DNA of 64,000 bases from Dryobates pubescens (GCF_014839835.1 NC_071646.1:1-64000); one strand, 5' to 3'; positions 10,452 to 21,240 are shown, counted from the stretch's first letter. Program-made: numbers and translations. The notes: a model not told the origin generated them from the letters alone.

Positions 10452-12315
10452 GACCCTCACAAGTCTATGGGACCAGATGGGATGCATCCCAGGGCAGAGA
10501 GCTCTGGCAGATGAGCTCCAAGCCACTGTCCAACAGTTGCCACCGGTCCTGCATGACCGCAGAGGTCCCAGGTGGCTGGAAGCTGCCAGTGTGATGCCAT
10601 TCACAAGAAGGGCCGGAGGGAAGAACCTGGGAACTCCAGGCCTGTAAGCCTGACTTCAGTGCCTGGCAAGACTATGGAGCAGATCATCCTGAGGGCAATC
10701 GCAGCAAACCTGCAGGACGGGCAAGGGCTCGGGCCCAGCCAGCAAAGATTTGGGAGGGGCAGGTCCTGCCTCACCAACCTGATCTCCTTCTATGCCCAGG
10801 TGACCGCCTGGTAGGTGTGGGGAAGGCTGTGGGTGTAGTCTGCCTGGACTTCAGCAAGGCCTTTGACGCCGTCTGCCACAACAAACTCCTGGCCAAGCTG
10901 ACACATCCTGGACAGGAGCACTCTGTGCTGGGTTAGGAACTGGCTGGAAGCTGAGCCCAGAAAGTGCTGGTGAATGGTGCCGCATGCAGCTGGCAGCCAG
11001 GCACTAGTGGTGTGCCCCAGGGATTAGTGCTGGGCCCCATCCTGTTCAATATCTTTATTGATGATCTGGATGAGGGCATTGAGTCCATCATCAATAACTT
11101 TACAGATGACATCAAGCTGGGGGCAGGAGTTGATCTGTTAGAGGGTGGGAGAGCTCTGCAGAGGGACCCTGACAGGCTGGGCAGATGGGCAGATTTTGGA
11201 AAGCACGCACGGACTCCCTGGTTGGTGAAGCAGGAAGTGTTTATTGGTACAGAACGAGCAGTTTATGTAGGAAAAAATCAAGCAGGCTAAGCGATTCCCT
11301 GACATTCTCGCACCACTGCTGCTCATTGAGTTTTCTCCTTTGATATGCAGCTGTCCATTATTATCTTCATCCCATATCAGGTTGAGCTTCTCCAGCGTGG
11401 AGGCAAGCGTCCTTCTGTCTCGCGCTTCAGGCTGTTTACTGCGGTCGGCTCTTCTTTGTCATCGGACCGTTCTTCTGTTGTCAGCAGCCTGTTCTTTCCT
11501 GTCCTGAAGCCTTCCATAGATACTTTCTGCTCTCCTACAGGCAGAGTCCAAGGGGATGATATTTAACACATTCAAGTGCCAGGCTCTGCACATTGGCCAC
11601 AACAACCCCAGGCAGTGCTACAGGCTGGGGTCAGACTGGCTGAAGAGCAACCACGCAGAAAGGGATCTGAGGGTACTGGTTGACAGTAGGCTGAACATGA
11701 CCCAGCAGTGTGCCCAGGTGGCCAAGAAGGCCAATGGCACCCTGGCCTGCATCGGGAAGAGTGTGGCCAGCAGGAGCAGGGAAGTCATTCTGCCCTGTGG
11801 TCAGCACTGCTCGGGCCACACCTCGAGTCCTGTGTCCGGTTCTGGGCCCCTCGGTTTAGGAGAGAGGTTGAGACTCTTGAAGGTGTCCAGAGAAGGGCAA
11901 CAAAGCTGGGGAGGGGTCTGGAGCACAGCCCTGGGAGGAGAGGCTGAGGGAGGTGGGGTTGCTTAGCCTGGAGAAGAGGAGGCTCAGGGGAGACCTTCTT
12001 GCTCTCCACAACTACCTGAGGGCAGGTTGTAGCCAGGTGGGGGTTGGTCTCTTCACCCAGGCAAGCAGCACCAGAACAAGAGGACACAGTCTCAAGCTGT
12101 GCCAGGGGAGGGTTAGGCTGGAGGTGAGGACAAAGTTCATCCCAGAAAGAGGAATTGGCCATTGGAATGTGCTGCCCCTGGAGGTGTTCCAAAAAACAAC
12201 TGGATGTGGCACCTGGAGCCACGGTTTAATGGTCAGAAGGGGTCAGGGATGCAGTCATAGGTGGGAATTGATGAGCTCTGAGGTCTCTTCAAACCTGGTC
12301 GATTAGGTGATTATG
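10452..12315 (+). mobile_element. CR1 LINE, 5'-truncated, with a nested solo LTR
   Basis: Encodes the end of CR1 ORF2: the reverse transcriptase block [20 protein letters not shown], then after the insertion (K/C-rich) [52 protein letters not shown] and SEVFQKT-like tail. Several frame changes make it dead. It is bounded on both sides by the ACTGGGA minisatellite. Without the LTR it is about 1.5 kb. Confidence 0.93.
11194..11539 (-). mobile_element. Solo LTR inserted in the CR1 copy
   Basis: A 346-bp segment unrelated to CR1, flanked by identical 6-bp copies of GGCAGA (11188-11193 and 11540-11545). TTTATT at 11240-11245 would be AATAAA on minus, and the right end is CA, so minus orientation fits. 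A 6-bp duplication suggests a class II ERV. CR1 coding resumes exactly after it. It is younger than the CR1 copy. Confidence 0.85.
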
Positions 12316-12440
12316 TGAGACTGGGAGGTACTAGGAGGAACTGGGGGCTACTGGGAAGTACTAGAAGGTACTGGGAGGCTGTGGAAGGACACTGGGGAGG
12401 AAGTGGGGGGGATCGGGGGTTACTGGGGGTTACTGGGAGG
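12315..12440. repeat. ACTGGGA minisatellite, right part
   Basis: Same unit as left of the CR1 copy (ACTGGGAGGTACTAGGAGG). The CR1 sits inside one continuous array. Confidence 0.8.
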
Positions 12441-12952
12441 CTGTGGAAGGACTCGGGGGGGGCTACTGGAGGGGCCTGAATGGGATCGTTGCAGGGTAAA
12501 AAGGACGAGCTGGGTTCTTGGCTGGTCGCGGGGCAATGATCTGGGGGGCTCTGGGGGATGATTTGGGGGATTCAGGCAGGCTAAAAAGGGTTTGAGGGTG
12601 TGCAAAAAGGTCCTGAGAATTCCAGAGGGGATCGTCTGGGGGTGTCAGGGTTTTGGGCGGGCAGTGGAGGGTCCTGAAGTGGATCATAGCTGGCCTGAAA
12701 GGATGAGCTGGGAACTGGGCAGGGGGGGGGGAGCATGGGTTTCGGGGGCTGGGGGCCTCTGCGGGGGTCCAGGCAGGCTACAAACGGCTTTAGGATGTGC
12801 AGAAGGGTCCCTAGCATTTGAGAGGGCTTCGTCTGGGGGTGTCAGGGTTTTGGGGGGAGTCTGAGGAGGCCTGAATCGGACTGAAGCGAGGCAAAAAGAG
12901 CCGGGAGCTGGGCAGGAGGGGAAGGTATGGCTGTGGGGGGCACTGGGGGGGT
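12440..12952. repeat. ~200-bp G-rich satellite, left block
   Basis: Units share AGGGTTTGAGGGTGTGCA, GTCTGGGGGTGTCAGGGTTT and GGCAAAAAG. The CTGGGGGTGTCAGGG landmark recurs at ~200-bp steps (about 12634 and 12833). Confidence 0.85.
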
Positions 12953-12959
12953 TTGAAAG

Positions 12960-13455
12960 CATCGATATCAAATCTGTATCACTTACTTCAAAGCAGTTGC
13001 CCTTCTGTAGGGCTTTGTGTTTCTCTTGCGGTGTGATGGTTTAACGCACGGACATCCACCGGCACTCGGCCGGCTCCAGGCAGGGAAGCCAACGAAGCTG
13101 CATTTCACAGGCAGAGATGGGATGCAATGAATCTGTACAGAATGTGCAGCACTGACAATATTAGACAAGGACTGACACAGGGGGACAGCAACACCCAAAT
13201 CCTCCTTGGGCAGGACTCCACCTTGCCTCCACCCAACACCTCCCTCCCTTTTCCCTCCAGTTCATGAGAGGAAAAGAGAAGAGAAGAAGTGTTAGGGGAA
13301 GTTTCAGTTAGCTCAAAGTGTTGTTAGGAAGTTAGTTTTGCTTACCTCAAGGCTGCTGGGAAGCGGTGTCTGTCCAAGGGCAGCACGTGTGCGTGCCAGC
13401 AGGGAGACGCCGCCGGAGTTTGAGTCTAGGGTTGTAAAACTACATCCCACTCATC
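12960..13455. other. Interval without a supported gene
   Basis: Non-repetitive within the window. It is the left part of a 2.2-kb segment interrupting the G-rich satellite. Confidence 0.35.
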
Positions 13456-13975
13456 TCTCAGTGACATTTGTCTAGGGTTATTGCTCTCTTGTTTGCCCTT
13501 TGACACCAGCTGTAGCTTCTAGGCTAAAGGCACAGCCTCGGCTGTCACAGTTTCCTCTGGGGTTTTTTGTGTCTTTGTTTTTGATACACATGGGAAAACC
13601 TCTGAAGAGAGCCCAGCTAAACTGTTTCCCATGCACAGGGGCAAGAGAAGCCCCTGCCTGCTCAGTGTTGCCACCCCTCTTAAGGGCCAAAGGCCAGAGC
13701 TGCAACACCAACATCACCACCCCCCACCCAGGGCGGAGCTGCAATACCACCACCACGACCCCACCCCCCACACACACAAAGGGCAGAGTGACAATACCAC
13801 CCCCGTGACCCCCCCCACAAAGGGCAGAGCGGCAATACCACCCCCGTGACCCCCCCCACAACGGGCAGAGCGGCAATACCACCCCCGTGACCCCAACCCC
13901 TCCACACACAAAAGAAAATCTACTCTTTGTATATTATAGAAACACACTGTAAAATTTATTTCAGGCTCAACCCGG
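13455..13975 (-). repeat. Module copy 3: block A, 41-bp array and tail block
   Basis: 13460-13690 matches window start 1-235. At 13730-13895 four units of GGGCAGAGCGGCAATACCAC with a 41-bp step follow, then tail block 13905-13970 (ACACACAAAAGAAAATCTAC). Confidence 0.8.
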
Positions 13976-14179
13976 CACCCAGCCTGCCCGCCCCGGCTCG
14001 ACCCGGCGCCTAGCCCGCCCGCCGCGGCTCGCCCCGGGAGCCCCCGCCCGCCCCAGAATCCAAACGGCCCTGACACCGTGAACCTGCCTCCAGCTCTAGG
14101 GACCCACCACCACCCACAAGCAGAGCCCAAACAGAGTCCAAGAGCTGCTCCAGGCAGACGCCAGAGTGCGGCAGAAGCA

Positions 14180-14450
14180 TACACTTACCTGAGAGAGGGC
14201 GCAGCGACCACCAAAGCCACCAGCCAGGACGCTGCCGCGGGAGCACATTTAAAGCCCCCGCGCCGTGCGCGCGCGCACAGCCGCGCTGCGGCGCATGCGC
14301 TGAATCCATAGCGACGACCGGGATGCGGCCACTCTGGCGTGAACAGAGCCGGGCTAGGGCGCATGCGCTGTATCCGTAAGCGACGCTCGAGTCACTCTCT
14401 CTGCCATCCCCTCTTCCCCTAAGAATTTTCGAGCATTTCAAGCATTCAGC
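14180..14450 (-). promoter_or_regulatory. CpG-rich promoter of module copy 3 with two NRF1 motifs
   Basis: On minus: two exact GCGCATGCGC palindromes (14359-14368 and 14291-14300), TTTAAA at 14247-14252, then donor CAGGTAAGT-type (ACTTACCTGAG at 14183). This is the order of a working promoter and short first exon. No downstream coding exon could be named. Confidence 0.5.
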
Positions 14451-14469
14451 GCAGTTAGGCTGCAGCCCT

Positions 14470-14753
14470 GAGCTCCCGCGGGGCGGCACACGCCGCGGCA
14501 CGGCTGCAGTGCCGGCCATTGCACACCGGGTGGCACTACCGAGCTCCCGCGGGGCGGCACACGCCGCGGCACGGCTGCAGTGCCGGCCGTTGCACACCGG
14601 GTGGCAGCACTGAGCTCCCGCGGGGCGGTATACGCCGCGGCACGGCTGCAGTGCCGGCCGTTGCACACCGGGTGGCAGCACTGAGCTCCCGCGGGGCGGT
14701 ATGCGCCGCGGCACGGCTGCAGTGCCGGCCGTTGCACACCGGGTGGCAGCCCT
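14470..14753. repeat. 71-bp CpG-rich tandem array (four units)
   Basis: GAGCTCCCGCGGGGCGG starts at 14470, 14541, 14612 and 14683; 14754 begins a broken fifth. Units are nearly identical and rich in CCGCGG and GCCGGC palindromes. Open frames across it are repeat artefacts. Confidence 0.97.
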
Positions 14754-15096
14754 GAGCACCTCCCTGGCCGCGGGCAGCAGCGGGGGGTCGTTTCCAAAGC
14801 TGCCTTACGCAGCACTCGCTCCCATTCCTCCCTCTGCAGCTGCAAACCAGAGGCTTGGCTCCGCCTCGCCTCCCCCCAGTACTTACAGGTTTAAAGATTC
14901 TGTGGTCCCCTCCGAGAATTTTCAGCACTTTAGGGGGGTGCCCCCAGCCCTCGCACACCTGCTCCTCTGCTGCAGCAGCCCCCTGCCCCACGTGGCAGAA
15001 TCACTCCACCCACAACCCCCCCGCTCCCTTTGATTCAGCCCCAAAAGGCACAAAAGCAAGCAAACTGCCCAGCCAGCAGCTCCTTCCTTTCACAGC
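14754..15096. other. Interval without a supported gene
   Basis: GC-rich on the left, CCCCAG-rich on the right. Nothing coding supported. Confidence 0.35.
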
Positions 15097-15845
15097 GGGG
15101 AGCTGGGCAGGAGGGGAAGGTATGTCTTTGGGGGGCTGTGGTGGGGGGATTTGGGGGTCCAGTCTGGGTCCAAAGGGTTTGAGGATGTGTGGGAGGGGCT
15201 CTAGCATTTGGGAGGGCTTTGTCTGGGGGTGTCAGGGTTTTGGGGGGGCTACTGGAGGGGCCTGACTCTGAGCAAAGCCACGCAAAAAGAATTAGGCAGG
15301 GAACTGGCCTGGTGGGAGCGTGATGAATTTGGGGGCATCTGTGGTGCCCTGGGGGGGTCCAGGAAAAGTCAAAAGGGTTTGAGGGTGTCTGGAAGGGTCC
15401 TTAGAAATTCTTCGGGGTTTGTCTGGGGGTGTCAGGGTTTTGGGGGCAGCCCGGGGGGGCCTGAATGGGATTGAAGCGAGGCAAAAAGAATAGGTGGGGA
15501 GGTGGACGGGGGGGGGGGGGGGGGGGGGGGGGAGTCTGGATTTGGTGTCCCCTGGGGGGTGATTTGGGGGTCCAGTCAGGATCCAAAGGGTTTGAGGGTG
15601 TCCGGAAGGGGTTCTACCATTTGGGAGGGCTTTGTCTGGGTGTGTCAGGGGGTGTCGGGGGGGGGGGGGGGGGGGGGGGCAGGTGTCTCTGTGGGGGCCT
15701 CAATGGGATCGTTGCAGGGTAAAAAGGATGAGCTGGGTTCTGGGTGGGGGGGCAATGATCTGGGGGGCTCTGGGGGACGATTTGGGGGCTCCAGACAGGC
15801 TAAAAAGGGTTTGAGGGTGTGCAGAAAGGTCCCGAGAATTCCCCG
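15097..15845. repeat. ~200-bp G-rich satellite, right block
   Basis: Continues the 12440-12952 array: CTGGGGGTGTCAGGG at about 15224 and 15427 and a variant near 15640. Contains poly-G runs at 15508-15532 and 15657-15679. Confidence 0.85.
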
Positions 15846-15949
15846 AGCTGTTCACCCTTGGCAAGCATCGGGACTTGGAGAGACCTAAGGAAAGCTCTGT
15901 GCAGCTCTGTAGCAGTTAAAGGAGACCAGCACAGGATCCAAAACACTCC

Positions 15950-16462
15950 TGTTTTCTGTTTATTTGGGTTTTTTTATTCAGAAGTATTTTCCCTGAAAGA
16001 AGGCATACAAACCCCAAGAAGCATCAAATTGCCATCCCCCCCCTCTTGCCCTAGGTTTGCTGATGGACTCAAAAAAACCCTCCTGTGTCCAGTCTGGTTT
16101 TTTCCTGTCATATAAGCTCCACGAGATCTGTGAGCCAAAAGCAGCCTCATCAGTGAAAAAACACACTGCAGAAAATCCACAGAATGTGGTATGTTTAAAG
16201 CTCCCAGAAAATTCAGTTTAAAGAAAAAGGCTAATGGAAGAACAGCTTCTTTTGTCACTTGGCAAGTATTTATGGTTTGCAGCTTTCAAGAGGCAAAGCA
16301 AAGATTTCCCATTTCACCCCAAATAAAACCGATGTCACCATAGCACAAAACTCCCTGGCACTGTCAGTCCTTCAGTAATCAAAATGCACCAGCAGCTTTA
16401 CGGGTACTGGGAATAAATCTTGCAATCCACTGTGGGTGTTACTGGTGTGGTGAGCAGGTCTC
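15950..16462 (-). other. LHFPL5: LHFPL5 3' UTR with poly(A) signals
   Basis: Two minus-strand AATAAA hexamers (TTTATT on plus at 15973-15978 and 15959-15964) lie about 490-500 bp past the stop codon. The G-rich satellite begins just beyond them, so the transcript probably ends near 15940. The extent is inferred from the hexamers only. Confidence 0.55.
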
Positions 16463-16479
16463 TCAGTCATGGACCTCTT
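16463..16479 (-). CDS. LHFPL5: LHFPL5 last coding exon (tiny)
   Basis: After the pyrimidine-rich acceptor TTTTTGTTTCGCAG on the minus strand, the exon completes a split GAA codon and encodes EEVHD, then TGA at 16465-16463. Human LHFPL5 ends TEEV, so the EEV signature identifies it although only 17 nt are coding. Confidence 0.82.
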
Positions 16480-19400
16480 CTGCGAAACAAAAAGATAATT
16501 ACAGTGTTAATGACGTGTGGTATAAAGTGTAGGTGCAGGTGAGCTTCCAGGTTTGTTTTCAAAAGGGGGTAAAAAAAAAAACCCCAACACCTTAACAGCA
16601 TAGAGAGGAAGCCCATGTGAAAGGCTGTAAAACGTAGCCTGGCTCAATTTGAGCTCCTGCCTAGGCATCCATCGATATTGCGCCTGCTTCTGGCCTTCTG
16701 TGGAGATCTCTATGCCCTTATGAAGCAGAATAATGACAACCTCTCTCCTACCTCTCCCACTGAAGGATGTCGCTGTCCTCCCAAATAAAGACAATCACAG
16801 AATGGTCTTGATTGGAAGAGACCTTTAGGATCATCAGATCCAACTCTTAACCCCAGCACTGCCAGGTTACAACTAAACCATTTTGCTCAGCACCACATCT
16901 ACAAGGCTTCGAAACCTTTCCAGGGATGGAAACTCCACCACTGCCCTGAGCAGCCCGGGCCAGGCCTTGACAACCCTTCTGAGGAAGAAATTATTCCTCG
17001 TGTCCAACGTAACCGACACAACTTGCGTACGTTTCCTCTTGTCATGTTGCTTGCTCCTTAGGAGAAGAGATCAACCCTCGCCCGGCTACCACCTCCTTTC
17101 AGAGAGTTGCAGAGAGACGGAAAGTCTCCCCTCAGCCTCCTTTTCTCGAGGATGAACATCCCCAGGTCCCTCAGCTGCTCCTCAACAGCCTTGTTTTCTA
17201 GACCCTTCACCAGCTTCATTGCCTTTTCCTGGACCTGCTCCAGCCCCTCAATGTCGTTCTCGGACTGAGGGGCCCAAAACTGACCTCAGTACTCGAGATG
17301 CATCCTCTCCAGAATCAGCTGTGGGGTTGAAACACTCTGCAGCAGGATGGGCCTCAGAGCTCAGCCCCAACTCCTTTACCTTTATTTTCCACTTTAAAGT
17401 CAGACGGAAGGAGGTTGTCCTGACGGTTCCCCAACACGAAGGCCAGGAAGGAGAGGATGAGGGCGTCAAGGATGCCGATGATGCAGAGGATGTAGGCCCA
17501 GCGCACGGTGCAGGCACCCAGCGTGTACTTGTCCGTCTTGTCCCCACACAGGCGACGAACCTCAGTTGAGTCCCAGCCGTCGGGGTAGATCAGGCAGCCG
17601 ATCATCAGCCCAGTAGCTGCAGGGAAAGGGGACAGAAGCCACAGGCCACCACTGAGCACGTGCTGTGTGTGGAGAGGGTGCATGGAGGAGCTTGACCACA
17701 GACAGTGCCCCAGAGGAAATACTGCAGAGCAGCCACCTGGGCTTACAGGTGCCTGTGGCTGCACATCATAGGTGTGCTCTGCTCCATTCTCGCCTACCAG
17801 CATCTCGCCTACCAGCACTGCTCTCAGTCACACAGCTCGCTGCCTTCCCACGAGCTCAGCACACTGCTCCCCATCAAAGACGGGCTGCAACAGCATCTCC
17901 CATCCCGTATGTCGCTCAGGCAACATCTCTCCTGCCTCCACACGCATCCCTGACTGTGTTACTCCAAATGAAACCAGGATGGTTTAGTCTGTACAAGCTG
18001 CAAAATCCTATTATTGCCCCTTGCCTCACCGGATTTCAGCTTATGCTTTGCTAAGGTGAAGCTGCCAGCAGCAGCAGCTTTGCAGCAGATTAATTCTGCT
18101 TGTTCAGCTGTGGCGGTTACAGTCCAGCCCTGAGCCACCGGCTTCTGCTGCAGCTACTCTCAACTCCCAGCCTTGGCACAACATGACCTCAGTGGCCATG
18201 GGGCCATTGGCATGTTGCCCTTGTGACAACAAATCCAGCACAGGCTGCTGGACCATCTTCTGCCAAGCACCTCCTGTCCCAGAAGTGCTCAGAAATGCTT
18301 TTTTTTGTCCCCATATGCTCGGAGAAATTGCTGTCTTAGCTGGACAAGAGTGACAAGGCTTGGCAGGGACAAGAGCCACATTCATCTGCAAGGCTTTGGG
18401 ATGTGCTTAATGGAGGCTCTTCACATCCTCCATTTCTATCTTGGCGCAGAGCATGGAAGTAACTGGGGTTTTATGTGGTTTTGTGCAGACGTGAGGACCT
18501 CCTTGGCTCCTCGCACCAGAAGCACCCCCATGGTGGGAGCTTTGATTAAGCAGATGTTTGTCCCTGTCCTTCATGGCAATCTGCAGCCTCCTGCAGCAAC
18601 CCTACCCTGACCCAGTGCCGCTCCTCTGTCCCTGACTGCTCAGAAAGCACTTTTGGGGTGGTTTCCTCACCCTTAGTAGATTATTTTCCCACTGATTTGG
18701 GAGCAGGAGAGCAGTAAGGCCAGCAAGCAGCTTCCCAGCTAGGCAGAGAGTGTTTCTCTTCATTCAGAAGCAGATAGCTTCTCCTTTTAATTTAATTTAC
18801 CTTTCCCTGTAGTTACCGTAGAGGTGAAGCATGGAGAAATGTGGGAAGCAGGAAAAAAAAATAATTTCTCTTGTGAAAACACACCCTGGACATCAAGCAA
18901 AGGCCAGAAAATGGATCCTCTTGTTCCCTGCTCCGTTTTTAATACAATTCCCAAAAAGTGGCTGGAAAGACCCCGAGAGCTTGTCTAGGGCAGAAAAACT
19001 GGGCTGTCGGGATCCTTTGGGCTTATCCATGTGGCTGGAGCCACCTGCGCCAGGTTTCTCTCCCCCATCCTGCGCAAAACTGATATAAAAGCCCCAAACA
19101 TGACAGCCTTTTATTGGTCCGGCTCCCTGGGAGGCTGAGATGCCTCAAGCCTCTTATCTGAATCTTCCCTCGAGTTCATTTGTTGAGCTGGGAACTGGAG
19201 CAACCTTGATACCAGGACTGTCGTCCCATGGGGTGACAGCTGAGGTGTCCCTGCCCGAGGGGGGCACCTGAGAACAAGGAGGGCCGGTCCCTCATGAATG
19301 ATTCAGGAGCAGTGAAGGGCTGAGCTGGGTTTCAGCTGGGACTGCAAAGGCAGGAGCTCGGTTACAGGGCGTCTCAGGTGTCTGGCTGTGGTGGGGGTGC

Positions 19401-20464
19401 GACGGTAAAGGCTGGAGATACACAGGGAGCGGGGTTGAGCAGAAAAGTAGGAAAATGTGGGTGGTGATATTAAATCCTATGGTCAGCCCCACTCTTCCTG
19501 TTCCACTTCCCCGGTTTGGCATCCCCTGAGCTCAGAGAGTCACCAGTTGATGCGTGGGATATTGAAGGCACCAAATGACCCATCAAAGGTCATCACTGGA
19601 TCCCTCATTAATTCCTGCAGGATCCCAAACACAACAGGGATCCCATGCTACAGCCTTGTGGCATCTGGTGCTCTCAGACCGATGCTGTGAAGCCACGACC
19701 ACGCTGCACCGTGGGGCAGAGCAGGAGCGATGGTGTTGGGCCATGGTTGGTGGGAAGACCCCGCCCAGGTACGTGGGGCCGGGCTGTCGGCGGGGTGACA
19801 GCAGCACAGGGGTCCGGGAGCATCACCCCCGCGCTCCGAGTCTGCTGGGGTTCAGCCGCTCCGACAGACTGCACCCACTGCCGATTTAACACTGCTAACT
19901 AGTAAGGCAGAGAAAGTGGAGCACGGAGGTTACGGTGATGTTCCTTTCCCCACCAAGGCAGAGTCGAGGTGGGGGGCAGAGAGGGACAAATAGCTCTGGT
20001 CGGACCATCAACAGCCCCCAACTCCTCAATCGTCACCCCCAGTCTCACTCACCAGCTGCCAGCTGCATCCAGGCACAAACTTTATAGACGGTCGCTGCGT
20101 TGCAGAAGAAGAAGAGGCTGAAGCAGAGGATGGAGCCGATGATGAGGAAGGTGGAGATGCCTACGAAGAACATGGCAGTTTTGAAGGCGCTGGAGGGGAT
20201 GGTGCCGAAGTCCAGGGGGCTGCCCTTGCAGATGAGCTCGCCGGTGAGCGCATTGCCGATGCAGTAGGAGAAAAGGCCGAAGTAACCGGCCTGTGGTGTG
20301 TCGATACTGTCCCCGATCCAGTAGGGCTGGATGAAGGTCACCACCATCAGGATGGAGAAGCAGAGGGTGAAGAGGGCCCACAGCACCCCCATGGCCCGCG
20401 CGTTCCTCACATAGTTCGTGTGGTAGATCCGAGCCGCCTCCTGCGCCGGCAGCAGCTTGGTCAT
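16463..20464 (-). CDS. LHFPL5: LHFPL5 (TMHS), tetraspan subunit of the hair-cell mechanotransduction complex
   Basis: Three coding exons on the minus strand: 20464-20053, 17616-17380 and 16479-16463 (412+237+17 nt = 221 aa plus stop). Human LHFPL5 has 219 aa. The product starts [20 protein letters not shown] and carries the family block [10 protein letters not shown], four hydrophobic segments (about residues 25-45, 95-120, 125-150 and 180-200) and an extracellular-loop cysteine pair (RRLCGDK, GACTVRW). All junctions are GT-AG and keep frame. The family is known to assemble with PCDH15, TMIE and TMC1/2 at stereocilia tips. The gene is divergent from CLPS, about 1.7 kb away. The protein is very close to the human one from the N-terminus to the last loop. 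The last exon adds only EEVHD after the split codon. Confidence 0.96.
16790..17315 (-). mobile_element. CR1 fragment in the last LHFPL5 intron
   Basis: CACAGAATGGTCTTGATTGG at the left (3' end) through GCCCTGAGCAGCCCGGGCC and TGGACCTGCTCCAGCCCC. Same strand as LHFPL5. Confidence 0.9.
17380..17616 (-). CDS. LHFPL5: LHFPL5 coding exon 2
   Basis: Acceptor CTGCAG precedes 17616. The exon encodes [17 protein letters not shown] through [16 protein letters not shown] and the hydrophilic tail SDFKVENK. It ends with donor GTAAAG read leftward from 17379. It holds the second extracellular loop and the fourth membrane segment. Confidence 0.95.
20053..20464 (-). CDS. LHFPL5: LHFPL5 coding exon 1
   Basis: Starts at the CAT (ATG on minus) at 20462-20464 and ends at a GTGAGT donor just left of 20053. 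It encodes 137 complete codons plus one base, from MTKLLPAQ to AWMQLAA, with the first three membrane segments. The start matches the human N-terminus. Confidence 0.96.
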
Positions 20465-20790
20465 AGCGGGGGCACCGCCGCTGCCGCCGCCACCGCCACC
20501 GCTCCCGGGGCAACGCCGCTGCCACCTTTCCCGAGGCCGCCGGCACCGTCACCGGCACGGTTCCCGGGGCAACCGGCGCTGCCCCGCCCCTCCAGGACGC
20601 TCCGGTGGTGGCGGTGAGACCGCCCCGGTGGACAACGACCCCGTGGAGACAACCAGCCGAGGGAAGACCTGGAAGAAGCCGGCGCAGGAGCCGGGAGCAG
20701 GCGGCGCAGGACCTGGGAGGAGCCGGCGCAGGACCTGGGAGGAGCCGGCGCAGGACCTCCCCCGCCCCGAACCGGGGTGGGCTCCGGAGG
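20440..20790 (-). promoter_or_regulatory. LHFPL5: CpG-rich LHFPL5 promoter / 5' UTR
   Basis: Sequence immediately upstream of the LHFPL5 ATG is dense in CpG and GC boxes, then gives way to repeated GGAGCCGGCGCAGGACCTG units (about 20695-20765). No TATA box is visible. It is assigned as promoter by position and composition. The short GGAGCCGGCGCAGGACC units may be a small local tandem repeat rather than a regulatory array. Confidence 0.5.
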
Positions 20791-20819
20791 AGGGGGGCGG
20801 CGCGCCTTGGGATGGGAAC

Positions 20820-21240
20820 CGGGGTGAGCCCTGGGACCCAGGAAGCGCCCCTGGGATTCTCTATGTGCTCCCTAAGTGGGACCCCAGGATGAGACCCCGA
20901 GATGAGCCCTGGGATTCGGGATGCACACTTAGGATCTGCCTTGTGCCCCTGCCATAGGACCTGGGGATGCACCCTGGGGCCCCCAGGATAAGATTCCGGA
21001 ATAAGCCTCGTGCCCCTGGGACTGGGATCCCTGTGTCCCGTGGATGTTCCCTGCACTCCCGGGACGAGTCCCTAGGGTGTGCCCTGTATTTCCAGGATAT
21101 ACCTCTGGGATGAGCCCTGTCCCCCGGGCTGCACTCTGTGCCCCAAGGATGAACCCTGGGATGCGCTCAGTGCCCGAGAGATGTTCCCAACGTGCCTGGG
21201 GTCCTCCAGGATGCACCCTGCACCCTGCTGAGCACCTTAC
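20820..21240. repeat. Degenerate CCCTGGGATG minisatellite
   Basis: Loose repeats of 'ccctgggatg' and 'gatgcaccctg' with a period near 25-30 bp run through the interval between LHFPL5 and CLPS. No coding sequence is supported here or in the rest of 21240-22100. Confidence 0.55.

Noticed and set aside
14438-14991. Open frames of ~135-250 residues on minus across the 71-bp array
   Set aside because: Frame changes each unit and the peptide repeats with the DNA unit. No family resemblance.
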